Part shown: in pieces, positions 42,000 through 53,237 of the stretch
How positions within the stretch are numbered: position 1 is the stretch's first letter
How the letters are laid out: each line of letters opens with the position of its first letter
NCBI GenBank assembly: GCA_044228505.1
Contig: JBGAUT010000006.1
Coordinates: 62,001-126,000 of the forward strand
Reading direction: 5' to 3'
DNA from: JAEUKA01 sp044228505
GTDB lineage: Bacteria; Myxococcota_A; Polyangia; Palsa-1104; JAEUJZ01
DNA: 64,000 bases
The notes under the pieces: model-generated
Database searches by the model: none
Told to the model about the DNA's origin: nothing
Seen by the model: only the letters and a program-made list of their open reading frames with translations
Position numbers and translations under genes: made by a program

Positions 42000-42883
42000 C
42001 TGGGGTGTTCGTACAGGGGCAGCAGCTCGATGCCGGGACGCAGGCTGTCGACGGTTAGATAGTGCTCGTCGAGATCAACCAACAGGACGGTCTTGTGCTC
42101 ATCACGCATGCCGAAGCTGGTTGATAGGATGAGCTGTTCGAAGCCAATCGCCTGGTAGCCGGTGGGAATGATCGTGTGTCCGTAGACCGCAATTTGGGCG
42201 TTGACGCGGCTCAGCAACGACTGAGCCTTGAACGGAGGCAGAACGTGTTCCCACAGCAGTTGTCCCAGAAGGCGTGCCGCATGGTCACCGGGTTTGCTGG
42301 ACTTGGTGGAGCGGGGCTTGTCCGTGCGTCGAGGGGCGATATAGCGGCGATAATCGATGGCTTCAAGATCCTCGATGCGGAGCAGCTCAACGGCAGGCGC
42401 AGCATGGCTGAAAAGCAGTCCACAGGGTGCCCAAGCCACGATCGGCAACGATCGAAAGAAGCTGGCCATGTGCAAGCTGGCCTCGATGCCGATTCGCTGC
42501 TCCAGTGCGGTCGCTTCATCGCGAGCAAACAGCGAGGTGCGGGGTCCACCAATGTGTGCGTGTTCGTGGTTGCCCAGTAGAACGTGGATCCGGCCCGGAT
42601 GTCGTGAAGCGAGGAGCTGTACGCCGAGCAGCACGGCCGGTGACTCATCACGATAGGGCCGTCCTGCAAGCGGGTGGCCGTGAGGGGCGTCTTGGGGCCA
42701 GCTAGATGGGTCCAGATAGGGTCCATGAACAAGATCGCCCAGCAGCAGCAGGTGCGCATCTTCGCCCAGACGCTCAAAGCGATGTGCGATGGTCAAGAAG
42801 TCGCGATAGTTGCCGTGTAGGTCGGCCGCTACGAGCATCTTTCCATGCCCTGGTAAGCGAAGTAGCTTTGCGCGATGGGCCAT
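41996..42883 (-). CDS. Calcineurin-like metallophosphoesterase
   Basis: A 295-residue phosphoprotein-phosphatase-type enzyme with two metal ions. Motifs are AADLHGN (D-x-H), LLLGDLVHG (G-D-x-x-x-x-G) and VLLGNHEH (G-N-H-E). A HAAP segment and AVYGHTIIP (G-H) follow. It resembles bacterial PPP-family Ser/Thr or bis(5'-nucleosyl)-tetraphosphatases. The substrate cannot be told from sequence. It could counter a Hanks-type kinase such as the one at 34-35.7 kb, but nothing in the sequence links them. It converges with hypC and diverges from secA across 160 bp. Confidence 0.88.
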   Translation of the reverse strand: MAHRAKLLRLPGHGKMLVAADLHGNYRDFLTIAHRFERLGEDAHLLLLGDLVHGPYLDPSSWPQDAPHGHPLAGRPYRDESPAVLLGVQLLASRHPGRIHVLLGNHEHAHIGGPRTSLFARDEATALEQRIGIEASLHMASFFRSLPIVAWAPCGLLFSHAAPAVELLRIEDLEAIDYRRYIAPRRTDKPRSTKSSKPGDHAARLLGQLLWEHVLPPFKAQSLLSRVNAQIAVYGHTIIPTGYQAIGFEQLILSTSFGMRDEHKTVLLVDLDEHYLTVDSLRPGIELLPLYEHPS

Positions 42884-43043
42884 CTGGGGTGTGGCACCTT
42901 AGGGGAGCCGGCGCGTCTGCAAGCCAGGCTAAGGTGGCGAGCTATCATAGCATTTTCGCGAACCTTACCCTTGTCTCCGAGGGAGCGGTCGGTTACTAAT
43001 CTTGACTGCCCGTAAGTGCGACTTAAGCCTAGAAGGCACAAGC

Positions 43044-46223
<3,180 letters not shown>

Positions 46224-46250
46224 GATCGCCTGCCTTCTGCGATTTCCTAC

Positions 46251-46271
46251 GAGCCGATTTCCTGTCGGCTC
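46251..46271 (+). terminator. Stem-loop 28 bp after secA
   Basis: GAGCCGA and TCGGCTC form a perfect 7-bp stem with a 7-nt loop just after the secA stop, followed by a C/T-rich rather than pure T stretch. It may be a weak intrinsic terminator or an mRNA 3'-end stabiliser. The remaining 110 bp before the convergent zinc-ribbon gene shows nothing else. Confidence 0.45.
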
Positions 46272-46385
46272 CGCACCTCTCTTCTCCTTGCCAACTTCAA
46301 AGTGATTCCTCCGCGACGCTTGATTGAGTCGTGGGATGCCTTGTTCCCGATCGAGAGGAATAAGAGGCATTCTGTAGGATTCATA

Positions 46386-47486
46386 TTAGAAGGGTCGTGG
46401 CTTGTCGGTGTGAAACACGTAAAACAGGATCGCCAGCAGCGTGACGATGGCGAGCGCTAGCGCGGCGATTTTGGCGGCGGAGTGCGGAGCGGTTCCTTCG
46501 ACCTCGCCGGTCTGGCCGTTGACGAGGAAGCGGTGGACTTTGCCCCGGTATTCATAGGCCGCGATCCACATTGGGAGCAGGACGTGCTTGAATCGGACGC
46601 GCTGAAACTGATGGTTGGTACGGACTTCACGCTGTCGATCACCCGGAATGTCGTGCACGCAGCGTGACACTTGACTGTCCGCGATCTCGCTTTTGGCTTG
46701 TTTCCAAGCTTCCCGTAGTCCGACGGCGTAGCGTTCCGCAGAGAAGCCGAGCAGATACTCACTGCTGTAGGGAAGGAGTCCTTCGGTATCGAAGCGGTGA
46801 ACGTCTCCTGACAATTCCGTCGCGAGTCCGCGTGAGGCACAGAGCAGGTGATCTTGATACTGATCGTGGCGCTGTCCGCTGCAGGGCTCCCATCGGGTGT
46901 GCGCGATTCGCTCGGTGACTTCGCCGCGCTCGGTTTTCTTGCGCACCGTTTCGTAGTGGGTGTAGCCAGCATCAGCGCTCCAGCGTGTGGTGACTTCGCA
47001 ACCAAAGGCCCAGTAGGGAATGTAGACGCCGTGCAGTGCTTGGACAGAGGCAGCGCTGCGGAGGTTGTTCGGGCGGAGCCACAGACCCCGCAGCCAGCGC
47101 TGGAACGCTCGCTCGGCGGCGGTGCGATCAATCGCAAATGGAATCAGAGACTCCGGTTGATAGTGATCTTCTGCGGTGGTGAATGGCACCACCAAAGGCG
47201 AGCGACAGAACTCGCAGCGGGTGGCCTGCACCTCGTCGGGTAACTCCACTTCGGCCAGACAGGTTTCGCAGCGAATCAGGCGCGTTCCCTGACCGAGCGG
47301 ACCCCGCACCTTACGCTCCGACAGCGCCGATTCCAGATCGTGATCGAGAATCTGTCCGTCCTCCGCAGGCTCGACTGCTTGCAGCTCGCCGCAGGTTTGA
47401 CAGCGGAGCCGACCCGCTGCCGCGTCCCACTCCACGACAGAGCGACAGTTCACACAGACACGCTTTGGATTCGCTGCGGTCGACAT
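46386..47486 (-). CDS. Zinc-ribbon membrane-anchored protein
   Basis: A 366-residue protein with two zinc ribbons near the N-terminus (CVNCRS...CQTCGE, and CETCLAEVEL...CEFCRSP), separated by about 45 residues. A long central domain follows (SLIPFAIDRTAAERAFQRWLRGLWLRPNNL, VYIPYWAFGCEVTTRW) of the type found in uncharacterised TFIIB-like zinc-ribbon proteins. One C-terminal membrane helix (KIAALALAIVTLLAILFYVF) ends the protein. The function is unknown; it is probably a cytoplasmic-facing membrane-associated factor. TATACT lies 7 nt before ATG 47486. Its start is only 43 bp from the divergent P450 start. Confidence 0.78.
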   Translation of the reverse strand: MSTAANPKRVCVNCRSVVEWDAAAGRLRCQTCGELQAVEPAEDGQILDHDLESALSERKVRGPLGQGTRLIRCETCLAEVELPDEVQATRCEFCRSPLVVPFTTAEDHYQPESLIPFAIDRTAAERAFQRWLRGLWLRPNNLRSAASVQALHGVYIPYWAFGCEVTTRWSADAGYTHYETVRKKTERGEVTERIAHTRWEPCSGQRHDQYQDHLLCASRGLATELSGDVHRFDTEGLLPYSSEYLLGFSAERYAVGLREAWKQAKSEIADSQVSRCVHDIPGDRQREVRTNHQFQRVRFKHVLLPMWIAAYEYRGKVHRFLVNGQTGEVEGTAPHSAAKIAALALAIVTLLAILFYVFHTDKPRPF

Positions 47487-47493
47487 GTCTGCC

Positions 47494-47499
47494 AGTATA
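47494..47499 (-). promoter_or_regulatory. Candidate -10 box (TATACT) of the zinc-ribbon gene
   Basis: TATACT matches the -10 consensus at five of six positions and ends 7 nt before the ATG, so transcription would begin at or next to the start codon. No good -35 is visible. The whole divergent region with the P450 gene is only 43 bp. Confidence 0.4.
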
Positions 47500-47529
47500 T
47501 CGTGCTAAAGTAATGTGCGAGGCAAACAG

Positions 47530-48855
47530 ATGACCGCCGACCATCTTCCACCGGGTTCTCGGAACAAACTCCTGAATGCGATTCAGTACCTATCGAATCC
47601 GTACCGCTTTTATGAAAAGGCCTTTGTCCGCTACGGAGATACGTTCCTGTTTGTGGGTCCGAATGGTCCGGTGGTGCTGACCCGTGACCCAGAGCACGCC
47701 AAGGTGATCTTTACGCTGGACACCGCGCAGATCGAAATCTATCCCGAAGAGGGGGTCGATTTTGTGATGGGAAAGCACAGCGTGCTGGTCATGACAGATG
47801 ACCGACACCGTCGCGAGCGCAAGCTCTTGTCGCCGCCGTTTCATGGGGCGCGGATGCGTGCGTATGGAGCGACGATGCAGAAGGCCACCCGCGAGGAAAT
47901 GAAGACCTGGAAGGAAGGGGAGGTGGTCGATTTTCAGCGCGCCATGCAACGGATTTCGCTGTCGGTAATTGCTCAGGCTGTGTTCGGTCTGTCTGATCCA
48001 CAGGAAGTCCAGCGTGCTCAGCGGCTCAGCGCAGCCTACATGGAAAGCCTCAATCCGCTGATTCTGTTCTTTCCATCGCTGCGAAAGGAATACTTTGGGA
48101 TCACTCCGTTTGCGAGTATTCACCAAGCGCGGCGGGCTCTGGAAGAGGTCCTAGAGGAACAGATTCGCAGGTGTCGGGCGCGTGCGCCTGGGGATGACAT
48201 TCTGAGCTTGATGGTGAGTGCTCACTACGATGACGGTTCGACAATGAGCGATGAACAGATTCGCGATGAGCTGTTCACGCTGATGTTGGCCGGACACGAG
48301 ACGACGGCGCTCGGGCTATCGTGGATGTTCTATCACCTGTATCAAAATCCCGAGACGCTGGTGCGGTTGCGGAGCGAGCTTTCGGCGCTCGGAGAGCATC
48401 CGGAATCGGAAGCGATCGCGCAGTGTCGATATCTGGATGCGTGTGCCAGTGAGTCGTTGCGGCTCTATCCGATCGTTGGAGAGATCTTTCGCAAGATGCG
48501 AGTTCCCCTGCAGCTTGGACCGTACACGATTCCGGCCGGATTTGCGGTGTCGGTCAGCGCGATTGGCGTCCATCACAATCCGGCCATCTATCCGGACCCG
48601 CAGACCTTTCGGCCCGAGCGATTCCTAGAGAGGAAGTTTTCGCCGTTCGAGTTTGTGGCATTCGGTGGCGGAACCCGGCGCTGCATTGGGGCCGCCTTTG
48701 CGATGTACGAAATGAAGTTGGTCGCGCAAGAGATCCTGAGCCACTGTGAGCTGAAGCCAGCGAACTCAAAGCCGATCCGTCCGGTCATGCGAGGTCCGAC
48801 ATTTGGACCCAAGGGCGGAGTTCCGATGCAGATCGTTCGCTTGAAACCCGAGTGA
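47530..48855 (+). CDS. Cytochrome P450
   Basis: A 441-residue soluble heme monooxygenase. The I-helix oxygen-binding motif is AGHETTALGLSW, the K-helix E-x-x-R is ESLRLYP, and the heme-binding loop is FGGGTRRCIGAAF with the proximal Cys. It resembles bacterial P450s of the CYP110-like fatty acid or terpene-hydroxylating type, but no substrate is evident. ATG 47530 follows GCGAGGC. No ferredoxin or reductase gene is beside it, so electrons must come from elsewhere. It converges with the crotonase gene. Confidence 0.93.
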   Translation: MTADHLPPGSRNKLLNAIQYLSNPYRFYEKAFVRYGDTFLFVGPNGPVVLTRDPEHAKVIFTLDTAQIEIYPEEGVDFVMGKHSVLVMTDDRHRRERKLLSPPFHGARMRAYGATMQKATREEMKTWKEGEVVDFQRAMQRISLSVIAQAVFGLSDPQEVQRAQRLSAAYMESLNPLILFFPSLRKEYFGITPFASIHQARRALEEVLEEQIRRCRARAPGDDILSLMVSAHYDDGSTMSDEQIRDELFTLMLAGHETTALGLSWMFYHLYQNPETLVRLRSELSALGEHPESEAIAQCRYLDACASESLRLYPIVGEIFRKMRVPLQLGPYTIPAGFAVSVSAIGVHHNPAIYPDPQTFRPERFLERKFSPFEFVAFGGGTRRCIGAAFAMYEMKLVAQEILSHCELKPANSKPIRPVMRGPTFGPKGGVPMQIVRLKPE

Positions 48856-48900
48856 AGTCAGGGGTCACTGGAGCTCAATAAAGAAGAATTTCAAATTCCT

Positions 48901-49755
48901 CTATTTTGTGTACCGAGACCCGAGCAGATCTTTGGGGGGTGGGAGTGCGGCGTAGCTCGGCGCTCTACCTCCTCCCTTGGCGGCGGCTTGTTCCATGACG
49001 TCTTGCGCAGAGAGCATTCCTGACTGCCACACCGCGATGTATTCCAGCCCCTCGCGGATTCCGTGATCGCGTCCGTAGTTCAGTACGTCTTTGATTCCTG
49101 CTGTTACCAGGGGCGACTTGCTCGCGATCTCCAGTGCGGTCTTGCGAACCTCGCTGAGCATCGTCTGCTGATCGGGATACACTGCGCTTACCAGTCCCAG
49201 CGCAAGGGCCCGCTCTGCAGGCAAGCGACGTCCGGTGAAACACATCTCACGCGCTGCACCATCAGGAATGAGTCTCGGCAAGCGCTGAAGCGTTCCAAGG
49301 TCTGCGACAATTCCGACGTTGGTTTCCTGAACACAGAAGAACGCGTCTTGGGTGCAGTAGCGAAGATCGCAGGCGGTGGCCAAATCGACCCCTCCACCGA
49401 TGCATCCGCCATGGATGGCGATGAGTACCGGAATGCGTAATTTCTCGACGGCAGAAATGCTCTCTTGCAGTTCTCGGACACAGGTTCGCAAGCTGTAGGC
49501 GGCACGACTCCGTTCGCCCTCTATCAGCTCGCCGGCCAGGGCACCCAGCGCCTGTAGATCTAGACCAGCGGTAAAGTGCTTGCCGGTGGACGAGATGACC
49601 AGCGCCCGGACCTCGCTGCGTCGTTCCAGCTCATGACAGACCGCGAGCAGCTCCTGAAAGAACGCGAGGGTCAGGCTATTGAGTTTATCCGGTCTGCTCA
49701 GCGTGAGCTGCGCGACCTGTTCTTCCACCACGAGCGAGAACGTCGAATAGGACAT
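48901..49755 (-). CDS. Crotonase, dienoyl-CoA isomerase-like
   Basis: A 284-residue enoyl-CoA hydratase/isomerase superfamily member. It resembles eukaryotic ECH1 (delta3,5-delta2,4-dienoyl-CoA isomerase), which handles unsaturated fatty acids in beta-oxidation. Evidence is the oxyanion-hole segments KHFTAGLDLQ and HGGCIGGGVDLATACDLRYC, and the catalytic block VQETNVGIVADLGTLQRLP with its conserved Glu and Asp. ATG 49755 has GGAGG 8 nt upstream, so it is chosen over the GTG at 49770. The upstream lipoprotein gene ends 36 nt before it on the same strand. Confidence 0.88.
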   Translation of the reverse strand: MSYSTFSLVVEEQVAQLTLSRPDKLNSLTLAFFQELLAVCHELERRSEVRALVISSTGKHFTAGLDLQALGALAGELIEGERSRAAYSLRTCVRELQESISAVEKLRIPVLIAIHGGCIGGGVDLATACDLRYCTQDAFFCVQETNVGIVADLGTLQRLPRLIPDGAAREMCFTGRRLPAERALALGLVSAVYPDQQTMLSEVRKTALEIASKSPLVTAGIKDVLNYGRDHGIREGLEYIAVWQSGMLSAQDVMEQAAAKGGGRAPSYAALPPPKDLLGSRYTK

Positions 49756-49791
49756 CGGAAGGGCCTCCACCAGGGAGTCATAGCAGAGAGA

Positions 49792-50157
49792 CTATGGTGC
49801 TACGTAGGTTGTCTTGTCTTTGGTGCACTCTGCCTGGACATCAGAGGTGGTGCGCGGGGCGTAGAACCAGTTCGTCTGCAGTCCCGCTCCGGTATTGGTT
49901 TGACAACCGCCGACCGTGCCTTCCAGCGGACACTTGACCGAGGCAAACACGCCGCTGCCTCCGGCCGTGTTGAGCGTTTTGCAGAGCGCTTCTTGGGTCA
50001 CGGTGGGCCCGATCAGGCTCCGCCAGTCTGTACACTGCGGATTTTTTGGACGGAGATCGCAGGAATAGTCACCCACCAGTGAGCCACATGCGCTCAAACC
50101 GAGAGCTACGGAAAGGAGCAGAGCAGACATCGCAGACCGCGAAAACAGAGACTTCAT
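49792..50157 (-). CDS. Small lipoprotein of unknown function
   Basis: A 121-residue lipoprotein. The signal sequence ends in a good lipobox (L-S-A-C at about residue 24). The mature part contains six further Cys residues (for example YSCDL, NPQCTDW, ALCKTL, VKCPLEG, VGGCQT and EAECTK-like positions), suggesting disulfide bonding in the periplasm or on the cell surface. A strong ribosome site (GGGGG) precedes ATG 50157. The longer open frame to 50619 overlaps the divergent SDR region and is not used. No homologue is recognised. Confidence 0.75.
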   Translation of the reverse strand: MKSLFSRSAMSALLLSVALGLSACGSLVGDYSCDLRPKNPQCTDWRSLIGPTVTQEALCKTLNTAGGSGVFASVKCPLEGTVGGCQTNTGAGLQTNWFYAPRTTSDVQAECTKDKTTYVAP

Positions 50158-50358
50158 GGTTCCCCCTTTGGGATCGTTCCGTTTAGGTGTTTGGGGCTCG
50201 TTGTCGCTGGTTCCCCAAACGAGAATCGGAATCACGACAACCGGAATACTGTGCGTGGAAGACTGCGCTGGATCAAGAACTGGATTCCTACTGTCGACGA
50301 AGATTGGCGTTGTGCCGGACGCAGTAGGAGTGCGAAAATGTGGACCGGAGGGCATGTG

Positions 50359-51096
50359 ATGTTCGCACACAAGACTGTAGTGGTGCTCGGGGCAACCGGA
50401 GTGGTTGGCTCGGGTGTGGTCCGCAAGTATCTCGATGCGGGAGCCACCGTCGTGGGAGTTTCTCGCAGCGGGTCCAACCTGGAGCGGCTCAAGCAGCAAA
50501 TCGGTATCTCTGACAGCGAGCCGTTTGTGGGCGTGGTCGGTGACTTCGTGACTGAAGCAAGCGCCGCAGAGGTGTTTCAGTCGGTCACCGCAGCACTCGG
50601 TGGACGCGCCATCGATCATGTGGTGTCGGTACTTGGCTTTGCCGCAGTCGGAACACCCCCGACCGCTACTGCGCTTGACACCGTGACGAGCGCGCTTGCA
50701 GACGGCCTGTTCAATAGCTTTTTGGCGGCCAAGGTGTTTTTGCCGAGCCTCAAGTCACGCGAAGGTTCGAGCTACACGATCGTGAGCGGAGGACTGGCAC
50801 ACATTCCGCCGCCGTTTCCCGGATTGTGGCTGGCGACCGTGAAGAACGCGGCCGTCAATGCGCTGAGCAACTCGCTCGCTTCGGAAACCGCAAAGGATGC
50901 GGTGCGAGTCAACACCATGTGCATTCACTTTGGGGTGGCACCGATTGGCGGAAGCAAAAACCAGTTCGGGATGCCCACCGAGAGCGACACCCTGCGCCTG
51001 GGTCCGGCGTTTCTGGCCGTTGCTCGCGGTACCCAAAAGGGTCAGATCATCTGTCTGGATTCCTGGTCGACCACTGATCGCATCGCCGCGTCGTAA
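50359..51096 (+). CDS. Atypical short-chain dehydrogenase/reductase
   Basis: A 245-residue Rossmann-fold protein. The nucleotide-binding motif is VLGATGVVGSG near the N-terminus. A central DHVVSVLGFAAVG segment takes the place of the usual NNAG. The Ser of the catalytic set may be in YTIVSGGLAH, and the Lys is in LATVKNA. The usual Tyr of Y-x-x-x-K is replaced by Leu, so normal SDR chemistry is doubtful. ATG 50359 is preferred with GGAGGG upstream; the frame continues to 50191 without homology. Its stop lies three bases from that of the convergent HExxH protein. It could be an NmrA-like sensor or a reductase with altered chemistry. Confidence 0.75.
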   Translation: MFAHKTVVVLGATGVVGSGVVRKYLDAGATVVGVSRSGSNLERLKQQIGISDSEPFVGVVGDFVTEASAAEVFQSVTAALGGRAIDHVVSVLGFAAVGTPPTATALDTVTSALADGLFNSFLAAKVFLPSLKSREGSSYTIVSGGLAHIPPPFPGLWLATVKNAAVNALSNSLASETAKDAVRVNTMCIHFGVAPIGGSKNQFGMPTESDTLRLGPAFLAVARGTQKGQIICLDSWSTTDRIAAS

Positions 51097-51099
51097 TCG

Positions 51100-52203
51100 C
51101 TACGCATCGAGCCCGACTCGGCGGCGGGCTTCCAAACAATTGAAGGTTCCCGAGCTAAAGTCGCGGCAGGTGCGCGGGCGATCGCTGTAGATCAGACAGC
51201 CGAAGCTGTGTTCAGCCGTCTCGCCGAGTGCCGCGCAGCAGCGTCGCTCCGGATCGCGCAGGATGGTCAGGTCTTTTCCGCTTTTGCCGACGAGCTGTGG
51301 ATGTCGCCAGTTGACTTCATCGCTGAGTCGCACGGGTACGAGGGAAAAGGCGTGTCGACAGCAGGCGGCGCAGCGCTGGCAATCGAGCGGGGGCTCGAAC
51401 AAGGCACAGGCCGCGAGGGTCGGGTTCACCACTTTTCCGGGCGAGGCCTCGATGGCGGTGCGCTCGCAACGGAAGGCCGCACCACGCTTGTCGGGGGTCT
51501 TTAGGAACGCGCAGCCGCCGCAGGTCGTGCCTTTTTTTGACTCGAACACTCCGTCGGACATCGGCAACCCGCTCTTGTGGAGCTTGGGGGACGGCGCACT
51601 CTGCCACAGCGATGGTAACGGCTCCGTGGTTTCGGTGCTGGCGGCACTTGGCCGCGATGCCTTGCCTAGCGCTCGGTGCAGCTCGGCGGTCGCAGTCAGC
51701 GCTTCGGTGAGCACGCGGCGGTACGGGGGATGATGCGCCAGCGATAGACCGTCTTGGCTCAGCTTGGCCTCTCTTTGGCCTGCACCGTCGAGTGGCTTCT
51801 GGGGCAATGCGTCGTAGAACACACGAAAATCGGTCGTTGGTGCGAGCAGTCGCCGCAGTCCGTACGGACGGAGCAGCGAGGCCTGTACCCGCAGACAGGC
51901 CTGCTCGCGGGTGACGTCGCTTTCGTAGACATCGGCTTGCTCATCGTTGCTAAGGCCCCAGTCGGGTTTTGAGAAGCTATCTTCCCCTTGCACCAGCGCG
52001 TGACACAGCTCGTGCAGGATCATTTGCGCCAAGCAGTCGTCCGGATCCAGCTCCTCCGTCGGCGCGATGTAGAGATTGCCTTTGCCGTCGGTGTGCGCGT
52101 AGCCATGCGGTGACCGCTCGACCTGAAGGCCCAGCTCCTTGGCCGCAGTAATCCAGAGGTGATCGAGCGGATCGATGTACTTGGCGTGAGCGATGCGGTT
52201 CAT
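51100..52203 (-). CDS. HExxH metallopeptidase-like protein fused to a YkgJ-type cysteine cluster
   Basis: A 367-residue two-part protein. Residues 1-130 include a peptidase-like zinc motif HELCH (64-68) followed by acidic residues that could supply the third ligand. A helical linker (about 140-215) leads to a Cys-rich part with C228/C231, C246 and C266. The YkgJ signature C275-x2-C278-x2-CC282 follows, and further Cys residues include C336, C346 and C356. YkgJ-like clusters are thought to bind zinc or iron-sulfur. The start is ATG 52203; the frame continues upstream past folP's promoter region without homology. The function is unknown. Confidence 0.75.
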   Translation of the reverse strand: MNRIAHAKYIDPLDHLWITAAKELGLQVERSPHGYAHTDGKGNLYIAPTEELDPDDCLAQMILHELCHALVQGEDSFSKPDWGLSNDEQADVYESDVTREQACLRVQASLLRPYGLRRLLAPTTDFRVFYDALPQKPLDGAGQREAKLSQDGLSLAHHPPYRRVLTEALTATAELHRALGKASRPSAASTETTEPLPSLWQSAPSPKLHKSGLPMSDGVFESKKGTTCGGCAFLKTPDKRGAAFRCERTAIEASPGKVVNPTLAACALFEPPLDCQRCAACCRHAFSLVPVRLSDEVNWRHPQLVGKSGKDLTILRDPERRCCAALGETAEHSFGCLIYSDRPRTCRDFSSGTFNCLEARRRVGLDA

Positions 52204-52274
52204 GACTCGGCGGCAATTTTCCTTTTCGAACGCAGGGAGGCTAGTATTTCCTCTCTTTTTTTGCCGCTGCCGAC

Positions 52275-53237
52275 ATGAGCACCGCCATCGACCACGCTGC
52301 CATTGCTGTGCGCGACTCTGCGCGCTTTGCACCGCTTCGCATGATGCGCAGCGACGGAAATTTGCTCACGCTGGATGGTCAGCGGTGTGTGGTGATGGGC
52401 ATCGTCAACCTGACCCCGGACTCATTTTCCGACGGTGGACGGCTTCATTGTGCAAAAGATGCGCTGGCTCATGCCGAGCGGCTGGTTGCCGAGGGGGCCG
52501 AGATCCTCGACGTTGGGGCCGAGTCAACCCGACCCGGTGCGCGGCTACTTTCTGTCGAAGAGGAGTGGCACAGGCTGTTCCCGGTGGTGCGTGAACTACC
52601 GTCTCTTGGGCTGCCTGCAGTGCTGTCGATCGACACCCGGCATGCCGAGATTGCGCGCCGGGTTCATGCGCTGGGCTTTCGACTGCTCAACTTAGCGTTT
52701 CCACAGCACTTGTTTTCGGTGACGCTCGACGATCCACAAGCCTCGGCGCTCGATCGGACGCAGCGCCACGCGCTACTGGCGGGATTTGACGGCATTGTCG
52801 TGATGCATTCCCGAGGCACACCAGCCACCATGCGCGAGCTTACCGAATACGGGGGCGATCTGTGCCAGACTGTAGAGGCTGAGCTATCGCTCGCGGCTCG
52901 CATGCTGACCGACGACAGTGTCTCCATCTCGGATCGCATCCTCTACGATCCCGGCCTTGGTTTTGCCAAGACCGTCGAGCAGAGCCTCGCGCTGCTCCGG
53001 ATGACCGATCGCTTACGGCACCGCTTGCAGCGACCTCTTCTCGTCGGGGCCTCACGGAAGTCGATGTGGGGTGCGTTGACTGGCAAGCCCGCTCAAGATC
53101 GGCTGATTCCATCGGTGATGGGCGCGGCGTTTGCGGCGTGCAATGGGGCCGACATCGTGCGGGTCCATGATGTGGCCGAAACCAAGCAAGCACTCCTCGT
53201 CGCTGATGCGCTTCGATCGGGGGGGCTTGGGCGATGA
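52275..53237 (+). CDS. folP: Dihydropteroate synthase FolP
   Basis: A 320-residue enzyme joining 6-hydroxymethyl-7,8-dihydropterin pyrophosphate and p-aminobenzoate in folate synthesis, the sulfonamide target. Signatures are MGIVNLTPDSFSDGG, DVGAESTRPGA, LSIDTRHAEIA, IVVMHSRGTPATM, DPGLGFAKT, GASRKSMWG and VRVHDVAETKQAL. A roughly 40-residue N-terminal extension precedes the core, and an in-frame ATG at 52341 is a shorter alternative start. Its stop overlaps the cdaA start (ATGA), a translational coupling seen in other bacteria with folP-cdaA operons. Confidence 0.95.
   Translation: MSTAIDHAAIAVRDSARFAPLRMMRSDGNLLTLDGQRCVVMGIVNLTPDSFSDGGRLHCAKDALAHAERLVAEGAEILDVGAESTRPGARLLSVEEEWHRLFPVVRELPSLGLPAVLSIDTRHAEIARRVHALGFRLLNLAFPQHLFSVTLDDPQASALDRTQRHALLAGFDGIVVMHSRGTPATMRELTEYGGDLCQTVEAELSLAARMLTDDSVSISDRILYDPGLGFAKTVEQSLALLRMTDRLRHRLQRPLLVGASRKSMWGALTGKPAQDRLIPSVMGAAFAACNGADIVRVHDVAETKQALLVADALRSGGLGR

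Noticed and set aside
42941..42951. GCTATCATAGC palindrome upstream of secA
   Set aside because: Arms are only 5 bp and this length is expected by chance.
48879..48898. A/T-rich inverted repeat (GAATTTCAAATTC) between the P450 and crotonase genes
   Set aside because: The loop is a single base and no T-run follows at proper spacing; not counted as a terminator.
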